DNA of 64,000 nucleotides from Prochlorococcus marinus CUG1415 (lineage in GTDB: Bacteria; Cyanobacteriota; Cyanobacteriia; PCC-6307; Cyanobiaceae). The stretch spans positions 992,001-1,056,000 of the forward strand of contig NZ_JAAORL010000001.1 of assembly GCF_017696015.1 (NCBI RefSeq), written 5' to 3'. A model generated the notes under the pieces. The model had not been told where the DNA came from. It was given only the letters and a program-made list of their open reading frames with translations, and searched no databases. Of the stretch, positions 48,222 through 57,550 are shown in pieces (the first letter of the stretch is position 1; each line of letters begins with the position of its first letter). Made by a program: the position numbers and the translations under genes.

Positions 48222-49150
48222 AAGGCAAAAATTATAAAATAGTTTCTCTTTATTCTTTCTTCCCATTTCAAGAAAACTTAATTCTTGATCTCAAAAATAA
48301 ATTATTAGAAATTGAAAAGGAAAAAGATCTTTCAGGTTTATTAATTTTTGCAAGTGAGGGTATTAATGGAACTATTTGTGCTGAGATAAATGTAATAGAT
48401 ATTGTTATGAATTTACTTAACAAATATATAGATAATAAAAAGTTGAATACAAAAGTAAACTTTTCAAAAAAGAAGGTCTTCAAAAAATTAAAAATAAAAA
48501 TCAAGAAAGAAATAGTTACCATGGGTGTCCATGAGATAAATCCTTCACAAGATAATGGGACTTATATTGACTCATTTAATTGGAATAAATTAATTGAGAA
48601 TCAAAATACAATAATTATTGATACCAGAAATTACTATGAGGTTTCTATAGGGACATTTCAGAACTCAATAAACCCAAATACGAGAAATTTTAGCGAATTT
48701 CCAAAGTGGGTAGATGATCATTTAGATAGTCATTTAGAAAATAAAGAATCTACAAATATAGCAATGTTTTGTACGGGAGGTATCAGATGTGAAAAAGCTA
48801 CAAGTTTACTGAGAAAGAAAGGTTATAAAAATATTTATCACCTACAAGGTGGTATCCTTCAATACCTTGATGATATACCAGAAGAAAAAAACTTATTTGA
48901 AGGTGAATGTTATGTTTTTGATAAAAGAGTTGCTTTAAATCACGAATTAGAGAAAGGCTCCTACTTGATTTGTCATGCATGTGGAATGCCAGTTTCAATT
49001 CAAGATCAAAAAAGGAAAGAATATAGAAAGGGTATTCAATGTCATTACTGCATAAATCAATTCAGTGATGAAGATAGAAAAAGGTTTGAAGAAAGGCAAA
49101 AACAGATCGACAGATTAAAAGGGGCCAGTCCAATAATTGACAAAAATTAA
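48218..49150 (+). CDS. trhO: tRNA uridine(34) hydroxylase TrhO-like rhodanese protein
   Basis: This family (UPF0176, formerly YceA) forms 5-hydroxyuridine at the tRNA wobble position using molecular oxygen. The 310-residue protein has an N-terminal acylphosphatase-like domain, a rhodanese domain with active Cys185 in [12 protein letters not shown], and a C-terminal zinc-like cysteine region (CHACGMPVS and QCHYCINQF). The length is typical. It overlaps bioB by 4 bases and is probably cotranscribed with it. Confidence 0.88.
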   Translation: MKGKNYKIVSLYSFFPFQENLILDLKNKLLEIEKEKDLSGLLIFASEGINGTICAEINVIDIVMNLLNKYIDNKKLNTKVNFSKKKVFKKLKIKIKKEIVTMGVHEINPSQDNGTYIDSFNWNKLIENQNTIIIDTRNYYEVSIGTFQNSINPNTRNFSEFPKWVDDHLDSHLENKESTNIAMFCTGGIRCEKATSLLRKKGYKNIYHLQGGILQYLDDIPEEKNLFEGECYVFDKRVALNHELEKGSYLICHACGMPVSIQDQKRKEYRKGIQCHYCINQFSDEDRKRFEERQKQIDRLKGASPIIDKN

Positions 49151-49162
49151 TTTTACAAAAAT

Positions 49163-49663
49163 ATGAAAGTTGAAGAATTAGAAAAATTAGCAAGTTCCAT
49201 AGGACTATTAATTAAAATTCAAGTTAGAGAAACACTTGGGTTATGTTTTTTTAGAATCGTTGTTGCAGAACAGAAGGATAACATTATAAAGATTTGGGCC
49301 GAAATGAAAGGTTGGACTTATTTGAATAAACAGGGTATACAGCTGGATACATTAAGAATCCTTAGTAAATCCCCCTCCTTTGTTTCAGAGTTAATATGGG
49401 CAACAACTATGGCTTGGGCAATTGAAAAAAAATCAAGCGACAAAGCGAGACTTTTAGCTATTTTTGACAGTGAAGGGTATAGTAAAAAACTTGTAAGATA
49501 TTTCAAGTTAATAGGATTTAAAATTGTTAAAGAAGTTGGTTCTAGCCCAGTAGATCTTTTATTAAGATTGGTCTGGGGAGGTGCAGGTACACTTATGACT
49601 GGGAAATGTAATTCAATATTGAAAAAACTTGAAAAGAAACTTTATTTAATTGAAGAAAGTTAA
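49163..49663 (+). CDS. Protein of unknown function, possibly GNAT-like
   Basis: The 166-residue protein is not one I recognise with confidence. It alternates helices and strands, with ARLLAIFDSEGYSKKLVRYFKLIGFKIVKEVG in outline, which has the feel of the end of a GNAT acetyltransferase, but no acetyl-CoA loop is plain. A glycine-rich RLVWGGAGTLMTGKC follows. It sits last in the cdaA-uppS-bioB-trhO run, 12 bases after trhO, and its stop overlaps that of lipA by 4 bases. A clean start and operon position support a real gene. Confidence 0.7.
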   Translation: MKVEELEKLASSIGLLIKIQVRETLGLCFFRIVVAEQKDNIIKIWAEMKGWTYLNKQGIQLDTLRILSKSPSFVSELIWATTMAWAIEKKSSDKARLLAIFDSEGYSKKLVRYFKLIGFKIVKEVGSSPVDLLLRLVWGGAGTLMTGKCNSILKKLEKKLYLIEES

Positions 49664-50559
49664 CCAGCATGATAACTACTTCTAACTAGGGGACCAGAAG
49701 ATACTTTCTTAAATCCTATTGCCTTAGAGAATCGATATAAATATTGAAATTCTGATGGTTCCCAATATTTCTTAACTGCCAAATGATTTAATGAGGGCCT
49801 TAAATATTGGCCAATAGTAATTTGATCACAATCTATTTTTTTAAGATCATAAATTGTGTTTTTTATTTCATCCAATGTTTCGCCCAGACCTAACATAATG
49901 CCTGATTTAGTTTGAATATGAGGAGCAAAATCTTTTGACTTTTTTAGTAAACTTAGGGATTTTTTGTAATTTGCACCTTTCCTAACTTCTTTTTGTAGTC
50001 TTTCCACAGTTTCAAGATTGTGATTAAAACAAATTGGATCTTTTTCTAAAATCATCTTCAACCTTTCTGTCTGAAGGTTATTCGTTTCATCAAAATTTTT
50101 GCCCCCACCCCATAAATCAGGAGTTAAAACCTCTATTTTTATTGTTGAATCAATTTTCCTAATCTCATCAATTGTGGATATAAATAAATTTGCACCATGA
50201 TCAGGAAGATCGTCTCTAGCTACAGATGTCAACACAACATATTTCAAATTTAGTACTTTTACTGCTTCGGCGACTTGAATACATTCATCTATATTGATAG
50301 AACTAGGTCTACCTTTATTTACCTGACAAAAAGCACAAGAACGAGAACATATCGATCCACCAAGTAAGAAAGTAGCTGTTCCTGAGGCATAACATTCTGC
50401 TCTATTTGGACATCTTGCTTCTTCACAAATAGTGTGAATATTTGATTTTTTGATTAGTGTTTGTATTTTTTCGAACTCTGAAGCTTTACTAATAGGAAAT
50501 TTTATCCAGGAAGGAAGTCTTAAGATTTTTTCTTGCTTGATTAGATTATATTCTCTCAT
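49660..50559 (-). CDS. lipA: Lipoyl synthase
   Basis: LipA inserts two sulfur atoms into octanoyl groups on dehydrogenase and glycine-cleavage proteins. The 299-residue radical-SAM protein has the auxiliary cluster motif CX4CX5C (Cys45, Cys50, Cys56) and the SAM-cluster motif CX3CX2C (Cys71, Cys75, Cys78 in ICSRSCAFC). It also has YVVLTSVARDDLPDHGA and the C-terminal SGPLVRSSYHAG with the cluster-ligating serine region. The length is normal. recR lies 3 bases upstream on the same strand. Confidence 0.96.
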   Translation of the reverse strand: MREYNLIKQEKILRLPSWIKFPISKASEFEKIQTLIKKSNIHTICEEARCPNRAECYASGTATFLLGGSICSRSCAFCQVNKGRPSSINIDECIQVAEAVKVLNLKYVVLTSVARDDLPDHGANLFISTIDEIRKIDSTIKIEVLTPDLWGGGKNFDETNNLQTERLKMILEKDPICFNHNLETVERLQKEVRKGANYKKSLSLLKKSKDFAPHIQTKSGIMLGLGETLDEIKNTIYDLKKIDCDQITIGQYLRPSLNHLAVKKYWEPSEFQYLYRFSKAIGFKKVSSGPLVRSSYHAG

Positions 50560-50562
50560 TGT

Positions 50563-51162
50563 CTAATTTAGTTTAGTTCTTCCTTCTAAGGCCCTTGAAA
50601 GAGTAACTTCATCCACATATTCAAGCTCACTGCCCATTGGGAGGCCGTATGCAATCCTAGTAACTTTAGTAAAAGGGGCTAACAATTTTCCAATATAAAG
50701 ACTTGTTGTATCTCCCTCAACACTGGGTGTTAATGCCAATATGATCTCATCAATTTCAGACTTACTAACTCTTTCTACTAAGCTTCTTATTTCTAAGAGT
50801 TCAGGACCAACAGAATCCATTGGGGAAATTAAACCGCCAATTACATGGTAAACACCTTTAAATTCTCTAGCACGCTCTAAAGCAAGCAAATCTTTGGTTT
50901 CTGCTACTACACAAATTAGTTTTTGGTCTCTTTCAGTATTTCTACAAATTTCACATTCATCATCTGAAGTCAAATTGAAGCATTTTTTACAACGACCAAC
51001 ATTAATATGAGCTTCTAACAGAGCCTTTGAAAAATCTCTTATTGTACTTTCAGGTTGTTTTAAAATAAACAGGGCCAATCGTTGAGCTGTTCTTGGACCA
51101 ATCCCTGGGAATTTCTCAAAATGACCAATTAATTTTGAAAGCGGTTTGGTATATGTAATCAA
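50563..51162 (-). CDS. recR: Recombination protein RecR
   Basis: RecR works with RecO and RecF to load RecA on gapped DNA. The 199-residue protein has the helix-hairpin-helix [16 protein letters not shown], a zinc motif with cysteines from about residue 57 to 72 ([16 protein letters not shown]), and a Toprim domain with [14 protein letters not shown] and [15 protein letters not shown]. The start is probably TTG at 51160-51162, as no ATG precedes the conserved region. RecFOR-type repair therefore coexists with recBCD in this window. Confidence 0.95.
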   Translation of the reverse strand: MITYTKPLSKLIGHFEKFPGIGPRTAQRLALFILKQPESTIRDFSKALLEAHINVGRCKKCFNLTSDDECEICRNTERDQKLICVVAETKDLLALERAREFKGVYHVIGGLISPMDSVGPELLEIRSLVERVSKSEIDEIILALTPSVEGDTTSLYIGKLLAPFTKVTRIAYGLPMGSELEYVDEVTLSRALEGRTKLN

Positions 51163-51265
51163 AATTAAACTATTTCTAGGGATAATTTAGACGCAAAATT
51201 CTGAATTGGCATAATTGTTTGCTTTTAATGTCTTATTATGTTTTTAGTTCGTAATTACAAACAAA

Positions 51266-51823
51266 ATGAAAAATATTAAATTTAACCCTTTTAAATATTT
51301 ATTTTTGATTTTTTTATGTTTAACACTTAGTGCTTGTAGTGGAGGTCTCAATGCAGGATTAGAAGCTTATCAAAGCCCGGACGGAAGATATGCCTTTTTA
51401 TATCCAACAGGGTGGTCTAGAGTAAAAGTCGATGGAGGGCCTGAAATTATTTATCATGATTTAATCAATAGTAATGAGACATTAAGTTTAGTAATTTCTG
51501 ATGTAAATAAAGAAGTTCAATTAGAGCAATTGGGAAGCCCAAGTGAAGTAGGTCAAACATTAATAGAAAAAGTCATTGCCCCCGAAGGCTCAGGTAGAGA
51601 GGTGAAACTGATAAATTCTAAAAAGAGGGAAGCGTCGAATCATATTTTCTATGATTTAGAGTATTCATTAAATCTAAATGAACAGGTCAGACATGAACTT
51701 GCTACTGTCGTAATTGATCGAGGAACACTTTATACTTTTGCTGTAGGGACAAATGAAGAAAGATGGAATAAAGTTGATGGAATGTTTAGTAATGTAATTG
51801 AATCATTTAACTTTCTAATATAG
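51266..51823 (+). CDS. PsbP-domain lipoprotein (CyanoP type)
   Basis: This is a small thylakoid-lumen lipoprotein related to plant PsbP, which helps photosystem II assembly in cyanobacteria. The 185-residue protein has a signal peptide ending in the good lipobox LSAC (attachment cysteine near residue 24). The PsbP fold follows, with GRYAFLYPTGWSRVKVDGGPE, and a C-terminal strand and helix region (LYTFAVGTNEERW). The length matches CyanoP. It is monocistronic, between recR (divergent) and the ABC exporter (convergent). Confidence 0.9.
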   Translation: MKNIKFNPFKYLFLIFLCLTLSACSGGLNAGLEAYQSPDGRYAFLYPTGWSRVKVDGGPEIIYHDLINSNETLSLVISDVNKEVQLEQLGSPSEVGQTLIEKVIAPEGSGREVKLINSKKREASNHIFYDLEYSLNLNEQVRHELATVVIDRGTLYTFAVGTNEERWNKVDGMFSNVIESFNFLI

Positions 51824-51839
51824 TTTTAGAATTTTTATA

Positions 51840-53612
51840 CTAAATACCTACTTGAACATTCCATAAATCTGCATATGTTTTATTCTGATCTAATAGGTTT
51901 TCATGTTTCCCACTTTCAACTATTTTACCCTTATCAATAACAATAATATTATCCGCATTTTTTATAGTGCTTAATCTATGAGCTATTACTATAGTGGTTC
52001 TTTCTTTTGTGATTTTAGATAATGATTTTTGAATTAAAGCCTCTGTTTCATTATCAACCGAGGCTGTAGCTTCATCTAATATTAATATTGGAGCATCCTT
52101 TAAAACAGCTCTAGCCAAGGCAATTCTTTGGCGTTGGCCTCCTGAGAGCCTTTGCCCCCTTTCTCCTACTATAGTTTTATAACCGTCTGGTAATTGTTCA
52201 ATAAATTTATGAGCTTCAGCAATCTTTGACGCTTTAATGATGTCTTTAAAACTTGGGTTAATTGAGCCATATGCAATATTTTCTTGTACGCTACCATGAA
52301 ATAAATAAGTTTCTTGACTTACTAAAGATATGCACTTTCTTAAATTCCTCAAATTTATTTCTTTAATAGAAATGCCATCCAAGGTTATTGAGCCATTATT
52401 ACTATCATAAATCCTAAGGAGTAGTTTTATTATTGTACTTTTCCCGGAACCTGTTAAACCAACAATTCCTAATGTTGAGTTTTTTTCAATTTTGAAATTT
52501 ATATTTTTTAAAGTTAAATCTCGTCCAGGATAATTAAAATTTACATTATTAAAAATAATTTCTCCTTTAATATCTTTAGGTTCAATTTTTATTTTTCCAT
52601 CTTTTATTTTTATAGGAGTATCTATAAGATCAATTACTCTATCTATTGATGCCATAGATCTCTGAAAATCATCTAAAACATGTCCCAAAGTAGTTAGAGG
52701 CCATAATAGTCTTTGTGTAATAAATACTAAGAAACTATAAGTACCTACATTAAGTGTCTTATTCCATGTTTGGAAACCTCCAATTAATAGAATTGCTATA
52801 AAGGCAAATAATATTGCAAATCTTATAAGGGGGATAAAAGCTGAAGATAATTTTATTGCAGCCTTATTACTTCTTTGATAAGCGAGACTTTCTTTATTTA
52901 ATCTATTTAGTTCCCATTTTTCTTTAGTAAAACTTTTAATGGTCAGAATTCCACTTAAATTATTATTAAGTCTTGATGCCAACAGTCCAGCTTTATTTCT
53001 TACATCTCTATATTTTGGAGCAAGCTTTCTTTGAAATTTAATTGATCCTAAAAATATGATTGGGATAGGAAAGAAAGCAAATAAAGCAATTTTTGGAGCA
53101 ACAAAAATCATAGTGCCCCCAATTATTAACACCGTTATAAATAATTGAATAATCTGATTAGCCCCTTGGTCTAGAAATCTCTCGAGTTGATTTATATCAT
53201 CATTCAAAATAGATAATAGTCTTCCAGTATTATCATTTTCAAAAAAATCCATATCTAATTCCTGTATATGCTCATAAGCTTTTATTCTTAGTTTATGTTG
53301 CGATAGCTGAGCCAAATTTCTCCATAAAACCGAATATAAATATTCAAAGTAAGATTCACCAGACCAAACTATTCCTGATGCAAATGCAAGAAAAATCAAT
53401 TGTGCTGGAACTTCTTTTATCCCAAAACCAGAAATCCATGAATTCTGTTCCTTTACAACGATATCCACTGCAAGACCAATTATTACAGGGGGGGCTAAAT
53501 CTAATATCTTATTAATTATGGAACTAAAAAAAGCAAAAAATAATAATCTTCTCTCTTCAATAAGATTCAAATAAAGTCTAATTATTGGAATTTGATTGTT
53601 CTTAGACCTCAT
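51840..53612 (-). CDS. ABC exporter half-transporter (MsbA/multidrug type)
   Basis: The 590-residue protein fuses a six-helix transmembrane domain (about residues 20-315) to an ATPase domain. The latter has Walker A GLTGSGKSTIIKLL, the Q-loop region VSQETYLFHGSV, the signature LSGGQRQRIALARA, Walker B ILILDEATASVD and the H-loop IVIAHRLST. It should act as a homodimer exporting a lipid, peptide or drug-like compound. The N-terminal GRLLSILNDDINQLERFLD coupling helix is clear. The substrate is unknown. A small secreted protein and the helicase lie upstream on the same strand. Confidence 0.9.
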   Translation of the reverse strand: MRSKNNQIPIIRLYLNLIEERRLLFFAFFSSIINKILDLAPPVIIGLAVDIVVKEQNSWISGFGIKEVPAQLIFLAFASGIVWSGESYFEYLYSVLWRNLAQLSQHKLRIKAYEHIQELDMDFFENDNTGRLLSILNDDINQLERFLDQGANQIIQLFITVLIIGGTMIFVAPKIALFAFFPIPIIFLGSIKFQRKLAPKYRDVRNKAGLLASRLNNNLSGILTIKSFTKEKWELNRLNKESLAYQRSNKAAIKLSSAFIPLIRFAILFAFIAILLIGGFQTWNKTLNVGTYSFLVFITQRLLWPLTTLGHVLDDFQRSMASIDRVIDLIDTPIKIKDGKIKIEPKDIKGEIIFNNVNFNYPGRDLTLKNINFKIEKNSTLGIVGLTGSGKSTIIKLLLRIYDSNNGSITLDGISIKEINLRNLRKCISLVSQETYLFHGSVQENIAYGSINPSFKDIIKASKIAEAHKFIEQLPDGYKTIVGERGQRLSGGQRQRIALARAVLKDAPILILDEATASVDNETEALIQKSLSKITKERTTIVIAHRLSTIKNADNIIVIDKGKIVESGKHENLLDQNKTYADLWNVQVGI

Positions 53613-53622
53613 AAGATCGCAA

Positions 53623-53916
53623 TTAAATTTTTCTATTATTATTTAAACTTTCTTTAGTTTCTAATTTACATTTTGTTTTTGCATCTTGATGACTTGCATT
53701 TTGCGTAAATTCTTCGTAATAACATTCACAAGTTTCATTTGCAATTTCTTCACTATATACCATTTCTGCTTTCAACATCTCCTCTTTGACACTCTGAAGA
53801 CAAAATAATTTTATGATTGAATTTTGTTTTGCTTGGGCTAAATAATAATTATTAAAAGAGTTTATTAAAATAATTAAATTAACCAAAATAAAGAATTTAT
53901 ATTTGCTGGCTTTCAT
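53623..53916 (-). CDS. Small secreted cysteine-containing protein of unknown function
   Basis: The 97-residue product has a basic start and a hydrophobic stretch (about residues 8-25) like a signal peptide. The mature part is charged and contains four cysteines, in LFCLQSV, NETCECYYEEF and TKCKLET. I recognise no family. It lies 10 bases upstream of the ABC exporter gene and 9 bases after the helicase gene, all on one strand, so it is probably in that operon. A periplasmic location with disulfides is inference. Confidence 0.6.
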   Translation of the reverse strand: MKASKYKFFILVNLIILINSFNNYYLAQAKQNSIIKLFCLQSVKEEMLKAEMVYSEEIANETCECYYEEFTQNASHQDAKTKCKLETKESLNNNRKI

Positions 53917-53925
53917 TATCTATTA

Positions 53926-55707
53926 TTAGTTTCTTACTTTAATTCTTTTTAATTTATTTTTAGTTTCTCTATGCAGATCTCTAGGTAAGTCAACCAAACT
54001 ATAATCATTAAAAATCTGGATCTTACCTATGGATCTACCATTTATATTAGTTGAATTACAGATTGAGGATATAATATTTGCAACTCTAACACCATCAAAT
54101 TTACCAAAGTTAAATTTATAGGTTTCAAAAGAATCATTTTGATAATTATTTCTTCTATTTGAATTTCTCATACGATTATTACCATTTCTATTTGATCTAT
54201 TTCGATCAGTATTATTTTGATTATGAATCCAAGAATCATCTTCATTAACAAAAAATGCTTTATTCCCTATTACTAAATTAATCGCCGCCATTGCAATATT
54301 TGAGTCATCCATGTAGTGTTTTTCTTTTAAATTATCTAGTACATCAATAATCAAAGCTTTATTTTCTTCATTCTCTTCATTAGATAAAGAACTCTCATTA
54401 ACATTCTCTATAAGTTTCTCCATCCTTTTTTCATTTATTATTTTATTGCTTGGTATATTAATTTCTTCAATCTTAGTTCTTGTTGAGTTTTCTAAGTTTC
54501 TTAGAAAATGTTTTTCTCTTTGATTAACAAATAAAATTGCCTCTCCAGATCTCCCGGCCCTTCCAGTTCTTCCAATTCTATGAGTATATGTTTCCTTATC
54601 AAAAGGAAAATCGTAATTTACAACCAGTTTTATCCTCTCAACATCTAATCCTCTAGCTGCGACATCAGTTGCAACAAGAATATCAATAAAACCTTTTTTT
54701 AATCTATCTACAGTATTTTCTCTTTGATTTTGAGGAATATCTCCATTAAGCACTGCTACAGTATGACCTGAATTCTCTAAAGCTTCAGCTATTGAAGTAG
54801 TAAGTAGTTTTGTTCTTACAAAAATTATTACTCCCTCATTATTAAGTTCTAATATTCTTTTTAAGGCATCTAATTTATGATGCCTTTGAACATATAGAAA
54901 TTTTTGGGAAATTAATTGGGTTTCTTTTTTGACACTTTTGATTAATATTTCTGCAGGATCATTTAGATATTTTTTTGCTATATTTCTAATCTCATTAGGC
55001 ATTGTTGCTGAAAACAATACCATCTGTTTGTTTTTCGGAAGTTGATCTATTATCCATTCAATATCTTCAAGGAAACCCATATTTAACATTTCATCGGCCT
55101 CATCTAAAACAAGACAATTTATGCCGTTAATTTTAAAGGTTCCCTGCCTTATATGATCCATTATTCGGCCAGGGGTTCCAACTACTACGTCAACTTTTCT
55201 TTTTAATGCTGCAATTTGATTTCGATAGTCAGTGCCTCCATATATTGCAACTGTCTTAAAATTACTAGATTCAGCACTATAACTTTTAAAAGATTCTGCC
55301 ACTTGAGTTGCCAACTCTCTAGTAGGGGTCATAACTAAAACCTTGGCATTTAATTCTTTATTATCTGCTAGTTTTTCTATTAATGGTAAAGCGAAAGCTG
55401 CGGTCTTACCTGTTCCAGTTTGAGCTTGGCCTAATAAATCTCTGCCTAACATTAGTTCAGGAATTGCAGCTTTTTGAATAGGAGTTGGATTTTTATATCC
55501 TTTATTTCTTAATGAATTTAAGATCGACTGATTAAACCCAAAATCGAGAAATCCATTCTCATTATCATTTCCTTTTGATACTTCCAATGGTTTAGATTTA
55601 ATTTCTGTTTTGTTTTCTAAATTCTTTATATCAAGAAGGGAAGTAGTATCATTCTGAGATTTTTCCTGCCCATTATCAAATGAGTTGCCATCTTTTTTTA
55701 AAGCCAT
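53926..55707 (-). CDS. deaD: DEAD-box RNA helicase, DeaD/CsdA-like
   Basis: This is an ATP-dependent RNA helicase that helps ribosome assembly and mRNA unfolding, often induced by cold. The 593-residue protein has a Q motif (NKGYKNPTPIQKAAIP), GQAQTGTGKTAAF near residue 93, the DEAD box in CLVLDEADEMLNMG, SATMP, and HRIGRTGRAGRSG. An Asn/Arg-rich linker (NRNGNNRMRNSNRRNN) leads to a C-terminal DbpA-type RNA-binding domain at about residues 505-580. The message carries a hairpin ending four bases before the ATG. It is the only DEAD-box gene in the window. Confidence 0.93.
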   Translation of the reverse strand: MALKKDGNSFDNGQEKSQNDTTSLLDIKNLENKTEIKSKPLEVSKGNDNENGFLDFGFNQSILNSLRNKGYKNPTPIQKAAIPELMLGRDLLGQAQTGTGKTAAFALPLIEKLADNKELNAKVLVMTPTRELATQVAESFKSYSAESSNFKTVAIYGGTDYRNQIAALKRKVDVVVGTPGRIMDHIRQGTFKINGINCLVLDEADEMLNMGFLEDIEWIIDQLPKNKQMVLFSATMPNEIRNIAKKYLNDPAEILIKSVKKETQLISQKFLYVQRHHKLDALKRILELNNEGVIIFVRTKLLTTSIAEALENSGHTVAVLNGDIPQNQRENTVDRLKKGFIDILVATDVAARGLDVERIKLVVNYDFPFDKETYTHRIGRTGRAGRSGEAILFVNQREKHFLRNLENSTRTKIEEINIPSNKIINEKRMEKLIENVNESSLSNEENEENKALIIDVLDNLKEKHYMDDSNIAMAAINLVIGNKAFFVNEDDSWIHNQNNTDRNRSNRNGNNRMRNSNRRNNYQNDSFETYKFNFGKFDGVRVANIISSICNSTNINGRSIGKIQIFNDYSLVDLPRDLHRETKNKLKRIKVRN

Positions 55708-55711
55708 TTTA

Positions 55712-55740
55712 AATGCCCAATGATCTTCTGATTAGGCATT
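55712..55740 (-). promoter_or_regulatory. Hairpin in the helicase mRNA next to the start codon
   Basis: On the leftward strand AATGCCTAAT (55740-55731), a nine-base loop and ATTGGGCATT (55721-55712) form a 10-base-pair stem. One pair is U-G and the rest are Watson-Crick. It ends four bases before the helicase ATG at 55707, where the ribosome must bind, and no Shine-Dalgarno sequence is visible. A role in cold or autoregulatory control is inferred, not shown. Confidence 0.5.
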
Positions 55741-55845
55741 CAACAAATATCTAAATTTACTTAAATTGTTGACTAGCCTTGCAGAGCCGAGTTATTAATC
55801 TAACATCTTGGGGTTAAAATCTTACTAATTTCTCAAAAATTTGAT

Positions 55846-57549
55846 TTAATTTAAATAATATATATCTAGAAAATTTTTCGCTCTTGTAACAGCAGTATAA
55901 AGTAACCTCCTTTCAAAATTATCTCTGCAAAAGATATTTTCATCTTCTTTTTTCAATTCCATCTTATATTGATTTCTTCTATATTTTTGGGACCACAAAA
56001 TGCTTACTTTCTCAGATTCACTTCCTTGAGATTTATGAATAGTAATGGCTATTGCTGGCACAACATTTTCTAAATTAGATGGATCAATTAATGCAACAAT
56101 TTCTTCGTTATTATCATTAAATTTCCTAAAAAGATATTTTCTTTCATTTTTTAAACCTATAAGTACGCCGATATCTCCATTTGACAATCCAAGTTGATTA
56201 TTATTTTTTGTGCACATGATCGGAACACCCTCGTTAAGAGTTTTGAGGTCATAAGGTTTTTTTTGACCAAAAACAATTTCATTCAAATATTCAACACTCC
56301 ATATACCAGAATTTTTTTCACATAAAATCAAGTGACTTTGCAAATCCAGAAATATCTTATTTACTAAATCTTTTTCATTAAGCAATAAATTATGAATGCC
56401 CTCATCAAATATATATTTTTTTTTACTTAAATTTGAAGTTGAAAGATTTAACTTATTTAGATAACTTATAATTGAAAAAAATAGATTTTTTGGAATATCT
56501 TTATCTCTACTTTTTGTAATAGTAACTTCTTTTGATTTATTATCTTTTTCTAATTCATTTATCTTTTGATTAAGTAAAGAAGAATCATTATTAAATATCA
56601 AACTACTAATTAATGCTACATCTCCAATATTTCTATAAGTTTTATTTAAATTTACTACACAAGATTTAATTGAACTATTTTCACAATATTCAAACAAATA
56701 ATTCCAGATAGAACAGTTATTTACTGGGGACAATTGATTTTTATCTCCAACTAAAATAATTTTACAGTCCTTTGCTAGTAAAATTAAAACTGATTCAATC
56801 AAATCAATATTAACCATTGACATTTCATCAATTATGAAAATATCAAGTTCTTTTAGTTTAAATTTCAACTTAAGAGATTTATTTTGCGAATTTAAAATCC
56901 ATCTATGTAAAGTTTGAAATTCTATTTGATCTAGAAATTTACTAAAGGAAATATTTTTTTTATTATTAAGAGATTCTTTTAGACGAGCTGTAGCTTTACC
57001 CGTTGGAGCTGATAAACCAATATTTAAAAAGTTATCAATTTGAAGGAGTTCTAGTATTAAATTTATTATTAAAGTTGTTTTACCTGTGCCTGGTCCTCCT
57101 TGAAGGAAAACTAAGTTTGAATATTTAAATATATTCTTAATTTGATCAATTTTATTTTCATCTTTATAAATTATCGAATTCATTAAAATATCGTTATCTA
57201 TTTTTTTTAAAAATGAATTAATAACCCTTTCTATCTTTGTTGACCATTTTGAAAGGGATAATTTTCTATCTACTAATACAAATGGTGAATTAAGAGAGCC
57301 TATCAAGCCTATATTTTTTAGAACATCTAGATGTATATTGGGCCAGCCATCTTCTAATATTTCAAAGATTATTAAACTATTATCTACATCAATAATAGTT
57401 TCACCGTTTTTTTCAAACTCTAATAAAATCCTTATTGTATCTTTTACGAAATTACCATATTTTTTTTCATTGAATTTGAAAATACTTGAGATTAAATTAA
57501 ATATATGATCATATTGGAATTTTTCAATATCCCTAGTTGATTTAGTCAT
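55846..57549 (-). CDS. recD: Exodeoxyribonuclease V alpha subunit RecD
   Basis: RecD is the fast 5'-3' helicase of RecBCD, which processes double-strand breaks. The 567-residue protein has a helical N-terminal domain. Superfamily 1 motifs follow: GGPGTGKTTLI near residue 152, DEMSMVNIDLIE, VGDKNQLSPV, AITIHKSQGSE and RRLLYTAVTRAK near the C-terminus. All look intact, and the length is close to the 608 of E. coli. It starts one base after the recB stop and is probably translationally coupled to it. Confidence 0.92.
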   Translation of the reverse strand: MTKSTRDIEKFQYDHIFNLISSIFKFNEKKYGNFVKDTIRILLEFEKNGETIIDVDNSLIIFEILEDGWPNIHLDVLKNIGLIGSLNSPFVLVDRKLSLSKWSTKIERVINSFLKKIDNDILMNSIIYKDENKIDQIKNIFKYSNLVFLQGGPGTGKTTLIINLILELLQIDNFLNIGLSAPTGKATARLKESLNNKKNISFSKFLDQIEFQTLHRWILNSQNKSLKLKFKLKELDIFIIDEMSMVNIDLIESVLILLAKDCKIILVGDKNQLSPVNNCSIWNYLFEYCENSSIKSCVVNLNKTYRNIGDVALISSLIFNNDSSLLNQKINELEKDNKSKEVTITKSRDKDIPKNLFFSIISYLNKLNLSTSNLSKKKYIFDEGIHNLLLNEKDLVNKIFLDLQSHLILCEKNSGIWSVEYLNEIVFGQKKPYDLKTLNEGVPIMCTKNNNQLGLSNGDIGVLIGLKNERKYLFRKFNDNNEEIVALIDPSNLENVVPAIAITIHKSQGSESEKVSILWSQKYRRNQYKMELKKEDENIFCRDNFERRLLYTAVTRAKNFLDIYYLN

Positions 57550-57550
57550 T

